The notes below the pieces were generated by a model, which did not search any database, had not been told where the DNA came from, and worked only from the letters and a program-made list of their open reading frames with translations. A DNA stretch of 64,000 nt. Origin: Alviniconcha marisindica. Its lineage: Eukaryota; Mollusca; Gastropoda; Provannidae. A program made the translations under genes and the position numbers. Below, piece by piece: positions 43,701 through 55,700 of the stretch. Numbering within the stretch: position 1 is the stretch's first letter; the number at the start of each line of letters is the position of its first letter. The stretch spans positions 122,501-186,500 of the forward strand of contig JABMCL010001559.1 in the NCBI GenBank assembly GCA_018857735.1, read 5' to 3'.

Positions 43701-46700
43701 CCGACCGAAACCTGTTTAATAATGGTCACTCGCTTACAATTATGAATGAAAATGCAAAAATAACGTTGTATCAATGAAAAGTAACTATTTAATCTGTTGG
43801 ACGCAACATCACATTTCGATCGAAACTGTAAAAGGTACATGACCCAAATCGAAAATTCACTCACCGTTCCTTGTTGGCACCATGTTTGAAGAGAAAGTAG
43901 GCGCAAAGCACGGTGGGTAAACATGGCCGCGCTTTGTGCAAAAAGACCGCGGTCACAAAATCGACGTTTATCCCCAGAATCGGCAATTCTTCGATCGTAA
44001 CGGACTGACAAAATAAAAACTTGAAATTTTAAACTTGAAATTGTTTATTACGAACGGAATCCAATGCTTTTATTATCACTGCTTTTGACTAAACACTGAT
44101 TTTAGCAACAGCTTCTTTGTTTCACCACCCACAAGTCCGCAGTGAATAGTAGCAGACGAACGTTTTCGTCAGCATCGGAACCGGACCCAATGCTTTCGAT
44201 CGAAATAAACATATGTTTATTCAATTATTCAGATTTTACAAATAGTTATGAGCCGTTTTCTCAGCATAAAAAGCTTTGACTATGTCCTGTCAGGCAGCAA
44301 AGGGAAAAATTGCCTAAAGAAGAAAGATGCAAACAAAACGACAACTGAAGCGGTGCACTCGAAATGTCCACCCTTCCTTTGCCGATTTTCGGCCTGGATT
44401 GGTGTAAATTTTCATATTTTACTAACTCAAAACTGACTTTGGGAGTCAAGTTTATCTTATTATCTCTTTGATGCATACTCTTTCAGATAAAGTTAGGTTT
44501 GTTCAGAGAAAACTTAAGCCTGAAGAAGCATTTACGACCAAAAAATGGATGGTCCTCACCGAGCACCTTTTGGCACAGGCTCATATATATATATATATAT
44601 ATAATATATATAAATTTTATAATATTTACTGGCTACAGCTTTGTTTACAGTATCACACTCACAGTGTAAGCAGCCAACATGACTTTGACAAGCTGAGCTT
44701 TATTGGCCAGAGCTTGACAGTAATGGGTAAGGAGCCAAGACTTTAACTACCGGCATCAGTGTGATTATGTTTGTTTACTTCAGCACAGCCAAATGTGAGC
44801 GGTCTCCACGACTTCGATTACCCGAGTCTTCTGGAGGCAGGAGTGGGACTGGATGCGCTGCCAGAACTAACCACCTCCAAACGTCTGCCGCTGCCGCCAG
44901 AACTCACTGAGCAGTTTGACCGTATCCTGCCACTCTTTGGTTGATTTGTGGGGAGGGGGTGGGGCATCCCTGTTCTGTAGCTCAGGAAAAAACCTAACTA
45001 CTTTTCTCTAATATCGGTATGTAGTCTCTGTTTTGGTCTGCACATGATTTAACCCAGATGCACTGAAAGTGAATGTGTGCAGCATGTGTTTTAGTAACAG
45101 TCTAACACTGTTATAATGTGTGTCACTGTGTTGTTACACTACAGATTCACAATTTTGTCTTGTGTGTGTGTGTGAGAGAGAGAGAGAGAATCATGGTTTC
45201 TTGTGCAGTTAGCGATAGTTGTGGCCCTATGAAGTTCCATTGTGGCTCCAGGATTTCAGTAGTTAAGATTCCATGCTAAGCCCGACCCCCCATAGTTCTA
45301 AAGTGTGATTGACAGTGATATGGATCATTATCATTACTTTCCTGACCAACCATTAGGCATGCAGTGCAACTGCATGATGGGGCTGTTCCCTGAAATAGAG
45401 CGAGCTTTTCTCACCATCGACAGCGACATCTTTGTCTGGAAATATGAAGACGGGTAAGAGTTTTTCAGTTGATGATTAGATAATGATATTGAGCAGAATT
45501 TTATATTTGTTGGCTCTGTAAAAATTGTCAGTTTTCGTGAAGGGAACATTTTTCCTCGTAAGATTATTGAGTACAACTCTCCAAGTCATGAAAAATATAT
45601 CAATAGTTTTAATATTTGCTCCACATTGGAGTAGTAGGGGTTGAAGAGTGTAACAACATTGTATGTTAGTTTTTGCTTGCAGATGGATTTTAGTGGTTTC
45701 TAATAAATTGTGAATACTGTGGAACCCCATTTGTGCAACCAACAACAAAAAATCCAACAAAAGTGATCCTCAGAGAGGGGTGATCCTTTGTCATTTTTCT
45801 TTTCTTTTCTACATGATAGAAATACATTATAACTGATGAGGGGAAAGGTTTCAGAAGAAGAAAAAAGTTGTCTTAAAACATCTCAAGAGGAGTGGTCTCC
45901 TTTTCATAAGGGTAGACTTTGCGTCAGAAGTTCCTTTATTAATACCATATAAATTATAATTGGCTAGAGATCACTAGTCTGGCTTTGGCTGGATGTGCTT
46001 GATGCTTTGAAAGTACCCTGCATTTTGTTGGTCTTGGCACATACTGAATTATTTCTCTGTTTGCATTCGCCCTGATATAACCGCAGTGGTTGACGGGGTG
46101 TAAAACACCAAGTTACTTACTTACTCACTGTTTGCTTGCTGCGCAGGAGTGATCTGGCATACTTTGATGGGCTGAATGAGACCATCCTGAGTGTTGCTCT
46201 CATCAAACCCAAGTCTGGTGAGTGGGTCTGTAATTGTAAACATGGCCACACGTTGTTTTGTTTTTGTTCTGTGCATTTCAGCATGGCGATATCACGCTTA
46301 AATAATGACGTGATTGTAGTGAGTATTCATAAACTGTTTCACTGATATCCCCAGCTGTAGATTTGCAAAGCTGTAGATTTGCGTGCACAGTGAAATGTAT
46401 ACATGCGCTCGACGTGTACACACACACACATACACACACACACGCACACACACTGAAATTCTTCTGAGTATAAATATATTACTGATATGTGCAGGTATCA
46501 TGAACACATGTGCATACTGTATTGCTGATGTAAATGTGTATGTGGTAGGCTCGGGCAGGGCATTTTGACCTAAAGGTGGCATTTTCAAACTAATGTAACT
46601 TTTTGGTCGTGAGTGTTACAGCTATGATCTTTTACAGAAGAAACACTAATGTGGCAGTGACTTTATTACCTGTGCACATTGTATTGCTGGTGTAAATGTG

Positions 46701-49700
46701 TATGTGCAGGTGTTTTCGTTACCTGTGCACACTCTGTATTGCTGGTGTAAATGTTTATGTGCAGATAGCTTCACGACCTGTGCACTCTGTATTGCTGGTG
46801 TAAATGTGTATTTGCAGGTATCTTTATTACCTGTGCACACTGTTTTTTCTGGTGTAAATGTGTGTGTGTGCAGGTATAGATGTTCATTACCTGTGCACTC
46901 TGTATTGCTGATGTAAATGTGTATGTGCAGGTATCTTCATTACCTGTGCACACTGTATTGCTGGTGTAAATATGTATCCATATGTGCAGGTATCTTCCAG
47001 CCTCACATCCAGCAGCTGCTGTGCCTGGCCACACCTGTGGACATTGTCCTGCTAGGAGTCAGCTTCTCCAAATTCTATGATGGTAAGAAAGACAAAATAT
47101 TTGCCCTTGAAATCTGAACCTCTTACAACCACCTCCCCCACCCCACCTCCTCTTTTGAAGCACAGGTACAAGAAGTCTTTGCCACTTTGCTTCCATGACA
47201 TTTGTCGATGTGTGTTGGCCGTGAGATGCATTCATTGTGTCATGCATGCATTATCTGTGGACTGTATTGTCCGCAGGTTTTGTCTTTTGTTTTGGGGGGG
47301 GGGGGGGGGGGGGGGACACACATTTTAGTCTGCAGTAGTTTTGATATAGCCATGCAGGCTTTGCCCGCTGCCAGAAATCTTCTTTACTAACTTCTACATT
47401 GGGTTGGGGGCTGTGGAACAGTTAAGATGTGCCTGTGTGTTATGTTCACTGGCGTTGTGCGTTATCACTCCCCAGGCGGAGGGGGGGACCCAGGAATGGG
47501 TGAGATGCACCTGCTGCCGGAGCCACTGTACTCCATCCCCACCGACAGCACCTTCATCACCACCATTGCTGGCACCGCCAATGGTCGCATCTTCATGGCC
47601 GGCAAGGATGGCGCCCTGTATGAGCTCATCTACCAGGTCACTTTTCTGTTTATTTTCTTTGGTGTTTCTAGAAGGAACCCCCAGATGGAAGCATGGGGAT
47701 GGAATGACAAGCAGATTGCAGTTTTTCAGTTTATAATAATAATAATGTACATTTATCATGCCCTCATCAACACCATGAGCGCTCACATGAGACATATTAA
47801 CCTAAATACAATATTCTGTACACATGCAGAGCACCTACCCAAACAATTTACATAAGGTATTATATGGAAACACACACAACATGAACTAGTCTGTTCCAAA
47901 TCTGGGTTTAAAATTTGCAAAAACGCAGCCAACAGTGCAGCCATCTTGTGGCTGGCAGTCTGCGTTTGTGACGTCATGAACAAGCCCAGCGTCTGTGGCG
48001 TGAGTGTCAAGTGCCAGACTTTCTCTGCTCTTTTTCATTGGTAGAAAGCCAACGAGCATGGCTGTGTCCTAAGGAGCTCAAATTTGAAGCGAAAGAGTGC
48101 CTCTTGTTTATGCATTGATAGACCACACAAAGTCTCCAAGTGGAAATATTTTCATGTTCTGTACACTTTAAGGCCAGCTTGTGTCTGTGCTTAAGGTCCC
48201 ATTATTCATACAGTTGATCAAAACACTAGGTGGCAAGAGTGAAAAGTGGGCAGGCTTTTAACCTTTTGGTCCATACCATGGAACTGGAGGAATGATTTTA
48301 TGACCACAAGGGGTTTTCATCCCTTTCACCTGACATGATGACGATAGTAGCAACAGTTGTTGAATGCCTACCCTGTGGCTGTAAGTGCTGATGCATCGTG
48401 TATAAAATCAGCATACTTTTGGTGGATGGCGTTACAGCTTTTTTGCTTGTATTTAGCTTCGTTTTGGGATGCTTTAGGTGGGATGTGGCTCAGTTGCTAG
48501 GGCATCTGACTGAAACGTCCAGCACAATGCTGATGCAGGTTCTACTCCCTGGTGCGGCAAGGGATTTTTTCCCCTGTCCTCTGTCAGTACCAACTCTTAT
48601 GGTGTTTGTGCAGTCCCTGTGTGCAATCACATGCATCAAGATCTCCACACATGTCAAAAATTCCAAGCCCTGGCAGCCATACCATTGTTTGGACACATAA
48701 AGGGGCTGCACACATACTGGTAGGAATGGTTGGTTGCTGCTCTTGCGGCTGCTATAGCCTTATCCAGGTAAGATACCCAGATTTCCTGCAAGTGAGAAAT
48801 GAAGTCTTGCAGGGAAAAGAAATGCTAGTTAATCTCTTTAAAGCGAGCAGCAACTGCAGTGCTGCCCTGTTGCATACTTGCATAGTGCAAGTTTTCAGAA
48901 CAGTCAGTAAGTATTAGTAAGTAACTTGGTGTTTAGAACAAACCCTGCTGCATTTTTGTTTCAGGCTGAGGACGGATGGTTCAGTCGCAAGTGCCGTAAA
49001 GTGTGTCACTCCACCAGTTCCTTGTCCTTCCTGGTACCTTCCTTCCTCAACTTCTCCTTCAGCCAGGATGGTAAGAGTTAATGTAGTGTGTCACTCCACC
49101 AGTTCCTTGTCCTTCCTGGTACCTTCCTTCCTCAACTTCTCCTTCAGCCAGGATGGTAAGAGTTAATGTAGTGTGTCACTCCACCAGTTCCTTGTCCTTC
49201 CTGGTACCTTCCTTCCTCAACTTCTCCTTCAGCCAGGATGGTAAGAGTTAATGTAGTGTGTCACTCCACCAGTTCCTTGTCCTTCCTGGTACCTTCCTTC
49301 CTCAACTTCTCCTTCAGCCAGGATGGTAAGAGTTAATGTAGTGTGTCACTCCACCAGTTCCTTGTCCTTCCTGGTACCTTCCTTCCTCAACTTCTCCTTC
49401 AGCCAGGATGGTAAGAGTTAATGTAGTGTGTCACTCCACCAGTTCCTTGTCCTTCCTGGTACCTTCCTTCCTCAACTTCTCCTTCAGCCAGGATGGTAAG
49501 AGTTAATGTAGTGTGTCACTCCACCAGTTCCTTGTCCTTCCTGGTACCTTCCTTCCTCAACTTCTCCTTCAGCCAGGATGGTAAGAGTTAATGTAGTGTG
49601 TCACTCCACCAGTTCCTTGTCCTTCCTGGTACCTTCCTTCCTCAACTTCTCCTTCAGCCAGGATGGTAAGAGTTAATGTAGTGTGTCACTCCACCAGTTC

Positions 49701-52700
49701 CTTGTCCTTCCTGGTACCTTCCTTCCTCAACTTCTCCTTCAGCCAGGATGGTAAGAGTTAATGTAGTGTGTCACTCCACCAGTTCCTTGTCCTTCCTGGT
49801 ACCTTCCTTCCTCAACTTCTCCTTCAGCCAGGATGGTAAGAGTTAACTGTAGTGTGTCACTCCACCAGTTCCTTGTCCTTCCTGGTACCTTCCTTCCTCA
49901 ACTTCTCCTTCAGCCAGGATGGTAAGAGTTAATGTAGTGTGTCACTCCACCAGTTCCTTGTCCTTCCTGGTACCTTCCTTCCTCAACTTCTCCTTCAGCC
50001 AGGATGGTAAGAGTTAATGTAGTGTGTCACTCCACCAGTTCCTTGTCCTTCCTGGTACCTTCCTTCCTCAACTTCTCCTTCAGCCAGGATGGTAAGAGTT
50101 AATGTAGTGTGTCACTCCACCAGTTCCTTGTCCTTCCTGGTACCTTCCTTCCTCAACTTCTCCTTCAGCCAGGATGGTAAGAGTTAATGTAGTGTGTCAC
50201 TCCACCAGTTCCTTGTCCTTCCTGGTACCTTCCTTCCTCAACTTCTCCTTCAGCCAGGATGGTAAGAGTTATGTAGTGTGTCACTCCACCAGTTCCTTGT
50301 CCTTCCTGGTACCTTCCTTCCTCAACTTCTCCTTCAGCCAGGATGGTAAGAGTTAATGTAGTGTGTCACTCCACCAGTTCCTTGTCCTTCCTGGTACCTT
50401 CCTTCCTCAACTTCTCCTTCAGCCAGGATGGTAAGAGTTAATGTAGTGTGTCACTCCACCAGTTCCTTGTCCTTCCTGGTACCTTCCTTCCTCAACTTCT
50501 CCTTCAGCCAGGATGGTAAGAGTTACTGTAGTGTGTCACTCCACCAGTTCCTTGTCCTTCCTGGTACCTTCCTTCCTCAACTTCTCCTTCAGCCAGGATG
50601 GTAAGAGTTACTGTAGTGTGTCACTCCACCAGTTCCTTGTCCTTCCTGGTACCTTCCTTCCTCAACTTCTCCTTCAGCCAGGATGGTAAGAGTTAATGTA
50701 GTGTGTCACTCCACCAGTTCCTTGTCCTTCCTGGTACCTTCCTTCCTCAACTTTCCTTCAGCCAGGATGGTAAGAGTTAATGTAGTGTGTCACTCCACCA
50801 GTTCCTTGTCCTTCCTGGTACCTTCCTTCCTCAACTTCTCCTTCAGCCAGGATGGTAAGAGTTACTGTAGTGTGTCACTCCACCAGTTCCTTGTCCTTCC
50901 TGGTACCTTCCTTCCTCAACTTCTCCTTCAGCCAGGATGGTAAGAGTTAATGTAGTGTGTCACTCCACCAGTTCCTTGTCCTTCCTGGTACCTTCCTTCC
51001 TCAACTTCTCCTTCAGCCAGGATGGTAAGAGTTAATGTAGTGTGTCACTCCACCAGTTCCTTGTCCTTCCTGGTACCTTCCTTCCTCAACTTCTCCTTCA
51101 GCCAGGATGGTAAGAGTTAATGTAGTGTGTCACTCCACCAGTTCCTTGTCCTTCCTGGTACCTTCCTTCCTCAACTTCTCCTTCAGCCAGGATGGTAAGA
51201 GTTAATGTAGTGTGTCATCCACCAGTTCCTTGTCCTTCCTGGTACCTTCCTTCCTCAACTTCTCCTTCAGCCAGGATGGTAAGAGTTAATGTAGTGTGTC
51301 ATCACCAGTTCCTTGTCCTTCCTGGTACCTCCTTCCTCAACTTTCCTTCAGCCAGGATGGTAAGATTAATGTATGTGTCTTCACCATTCCTTGTCCTTCC
51401 TGGTACCTTTTCCTTCCTCAACTTCTCCTTCAGCCAGGATGGTAAGAGTTAATGTGTGTGTCACTTCCACCATTCTTGTGTACCTGGTACTTCTCCTCAA
51501 CTTCTGCCTTCAACTGTCATACTACATTACCTGTGTCCTCTGGTCCCTACTTCCATCAACATTTCCTGTTCATACTGTCCAGTGACTGGTAAGAATAATT
51601 ATGTGTTCAACTGTCTACCATTCCTGTGACCTGTGTCATACTGTCATACATAATATTGTGACCTGTGTCATACTGTCATACCATACATATCGTGACCTGG
51701 TACTCATCATTACCTGGTCATACTGCCATACATAATCATTGTGACCTGTGTTATACTGGTCATACTGCCATACATAATCATTATGACCTGTGTCATACTG
51801 GTCATACTCCCATACATAATCATTGACATGTGTCATACTGTCATATATAATCATTGTGACCTGTGTCATACTGGTCATACATAATCATTGTGACCTGTGT
51901 CATACTGTCATACATAATCATTGTGACCTGTGTACGTACATAATCATTGTGACCTGTGTCATACTGTCATACATAATCACTGTGACCTGTGTCATACATA
52001 ATCATTGTGACCTGTGTCATACTGTCATACATAATCATTGTGACCTGTGTCATGCTGTCATACATAATCATTGTGACCTGTGTCATACATAATCATTGTG
52101 ACCTGTGTCATACTGTCATACATAATCACTGTGTCATACTGTCATACATAATCACTGTGACCTGTGTCATACTGGTCATACATAATCATTGTGACCTGTG
52201 TCATACTGTCATACATAATCATTGTTAACTGTGTCATACTGTCATACATAATCATTGTGACCTGTGTCATACTGTCATACATATTGTGACCTGTGTCATA
52301 CATAATCATTGTTAACTGTCATACTGGTCATAAATAATCGCTGTGACCTGTGTCATACTGGTCATACATAATCGTGACCTGTGTCATACTGTCATACATA
52401 TTGTGACCTGTGTCATACTGTCATACATAATCATTGTTAACTGTGTCATACTGGTCATAAATAATTGCTGTGACCTGTGTCATACTGGTCATACATAATC
52501 ATTGTGACCTGTGTCATACTGTCATATATAATCACTGTGACCAGTGCATCACCCCACCAGTTTCCTCCCTTCCTCAATTTCTTCAGGCAGGATGGTAAGA
52601 ATTAATGAGACCGGTGTCACACTTTATATCCGCAAGTTCTGTGTTGTTCTGGCGGTCTTCTACAGTTTCAGCATTACCTTGGAATAAGGTTGAATAAACT

Positions 52701-55700
52701 CATCATGCATGAAATGATTATGTTTTTTCAGTCATAAACGTATGTGATAATACCTGTACTGTTATCCTCTAGTCTTTCTGGAACTTTGGCTTGTCTTCCA
52801 GAGAATTTTGTTTTGTTTTTTGTTCAGGTCTGGAGTAAATGCGGCTCTAAACAAGCGGACCAATGCTGAGAACTTAATGACTCCATTTTTATTTATTTTT
52901 ATAAAAATCTGTTTCAGACCCATTGGTTCAGCTCAGTATTGATGACTCACGCCACATCCTGTACGGTCGCACTCAGAAAGGCAGCATTCAGGTAGGTCTG
53001 CTGCTTTCCGTGCTTCTCCTGGCTTACTTATTTATAGGCTCAGTTGAATTCAAGATGGTATCTATGCGCTCAAGAAAGCTCATATGCCTTCCACCCTGTG
53101 TCTCAGAAGTGTTCCCAACGTTGCCTTTGAAACAGTTCCAATGTTTGTCTGATTCCTTTCAAGGAAGATTGTCTTTGTTCAAGGTTGATATGTTCAGAAT
53201 TACATGACCTTAAATGTTGCACTCATTGCCTTTGTATTTATTTGCTCTGAATCTGAATGTAAAATGACCGCCTTTGGTTTTTGCTTAGAATTTGAATGTT
53301 GAAAAATAAGCAAACTGAATTGAAGAAGAATCACTGGCCCACTTGATAGGCAATGGAATATAAAAAAAATATACACACGGGAGCTTTACACTGCATTTTC
53401 AACGTGTTTGTTAAAAATCAATAAAAAGTCATGAGAACCAGACTGTGTGTGCTGCCATTTTTGTGCCCAGCAGTCTGTTGTCAGTGATATTGTAGACAAA
53501 ACTGCTACGTGATGCAGAAGTATCAATGCATCACAAGCCAAGCTTTCTCTGTTCCTCACTGGTAAGGAGGGAACCAATATGACTGTGCCCTGAGGAACTT
53601 GGATTTGAAGCAAAGAAAACACTTTGTATGAATAATGACAGAACATCAAAATGATGCTTGCAGGTGAAATTATTTGCATATTTTCTAGGTTTTCAGGCTA
53701 ACTTGCATCTCTGGTTTGTATACCTGTTAAAATTTAAGATGCCACAGTAACACTGATGCTGTAACTGGATTCATGGTCTTTCATCCAACAGGTGTATGAC
53801 CTTGGTCGTGACGGCAAAGGGATGGGCCGTGTGGCGTCGCTGTCACAGCAGACAATCCTCAACACAGCCACCCTTGTGGCAAGGTAGGTCTAGACACTCT
53901 GCTCTGTTGGATTGCTTGTTGTGTGTGGGTCTGAAACTCTGGTCTGTTGGGCTGCTTATTGTATGGTAGGTCTAAAGGTCTGCTCTGGATTGCTTGTTGT
54001 GTGTGGATCTAAAAATCTGGTCTGTCGGGCTGCTTGTTGTATGGTGGGTCTAAAGGTCTGCTCTGTTGAATTGCTTGTGTGGTGGGTGTAAAAATCTGGT
54101 CTGTTGGATTGCTTGTTGCATGGTTGGTCTAAAAGTCTGCTCTGTTGGATTGCTTTTTGTATGGTGGGTCTAAAGGTCTGCTCTGTTGGATTGCTTGTTG
54201 TATGGTAGGTCTAAACATCTGGTCTGTTGGGCTGCTTGTTGTATGGTGGGTCTAAAGGTCTGCTCTGTTGGATTGCTTGTGTGGTGGGTCTAAAAGTCTG
54301 GTCTGTTGGATTGCTTGTTGTATGGTAGGTCTAAAGGTCTGCTCTGCTGGATTGCTTGTATGGTAGGTCTAAAGGTCTGCTCTGCTGGATTGCTTGTTGT
54401 GTGGTGGGTCTAAAAACCTGGTCTATCGGGCTGGTTGTTGTATGGTGGGTCTAAAGGTCTGCTCTGCTGGATTGCTTGTTGTGTGGTGGGTCTAAAAGTC
54501 TGCTCTGTTGGACTGCTTGTTGTGTGGTGGGTCTAAAAACCTGGTCTATCGGGCTGGTTGTTGTATGGTGGGTCTAAAAGTCTGCTCTGTTGGACTGCTT
54601 GTTGTGTGGTGGGTCTAAAGGTCTGCTCTGTTGGATTGCTTGTTGTGTGGTGGGTCCAAAAACCTGGTCTCTCGGGTTGCTTGTTGTATGGTAGGTCTAA
54701 AGGTCTGCTCTGTTGGATTGCTTGTGTGGTGGGTCCAGAAATCATGTCTATTGGATTGCTTGTTGTATGGTTAGTCTAAAAGTCTGCTCTATTGGATTGC
54801 TTGTTGTATGGTAGGTCTGAATGCTTTTGTCTCAGCGCATAAAGGAAATTTGAGTGCATTTTAATTTGTCTGCTATGCTTCTGGCAAAGTGTGTTTAGAG
54901 TAGGCCTGTTTTTATGCATCCTGATTTGTCATGAGAGCTAAAAATATATATTAAAAAAGCAAGAAAAAAAAGAAGCAAGACTGATGAAATTTTGTTAATA
55001 AGTCTCGCTAAACTTAGTAGTATGATGGTTGTTGACTTGCGTGTGTGTGGAACTGGTTGATTTTTGCAGGACAGTGGAGAAGTCCTATTTCAAGTCCATC
55101 ATCTACATCTCTGCCATGACCAGCGCTGAGTCCAGCAACCTCCATCTTGTTGCCATTACACAGTCCGGTCAGTTCAGAAAAAGCATGCAAGTAATTATGA
55201 AGGGGAGGGTTGAGATAAAACAGGGAGGGTGGGGATGAACTTGGGGTTTCGTTTTGATTATGCTGATTAAGGTGTCCATATGAAGTCCATTGCTATTACC
55301 TCTTTTGATCATAGAGACATTTGCACTGGCAATTTTTTTTTCTCCATGCTGAAGGTAGGATAGCAAGTTTGGATAGAAGCAAGTTTTCATCTGTAGTGGT
55401 GTGTGCATTTTACAGGTGTCCATCTGTAAAAAAAAAAAAATCCATGCTGAAGGTAGGATAGCAAGTTTGGATAGAAGCAAATTCTCATCAGTAGTGGTGT
55501 GTGCATTTTACAGGTGTCCGTCTGTATTTCACGACGTCCCCCTTCAACACCCCATTCTCTGGCCCCTCCATGTTGACGCTGGTCCACGTGCGTCTGCCGC
55601 CTGGGTTTTCTGCCCGGTCCAGCAACCCCCCCAGCGCCGTGCACACAGCCTTCCACAGAGAGGGGACGCTGCTGCTGGTAGCTGGCCAGAATGACGACAA

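Noticed and set aside
43923..44001. Plus-strand 25-codon frame ATGGCCGCGCTT as first exon of another gene
   Set aside because: It overlaps the start of the better supported minus-strand candidate, and no downstream plus-strand exon with suitable phase was seen apart from NUP155 itself.
50174..51452. Frames translating [11 protein letters not shown] repeats as a repeat-containing protein
   Set aside because: They come from copies of NUP155 exon 7 in the 85-bp array; each unit shifts frame and soon meets a stop.
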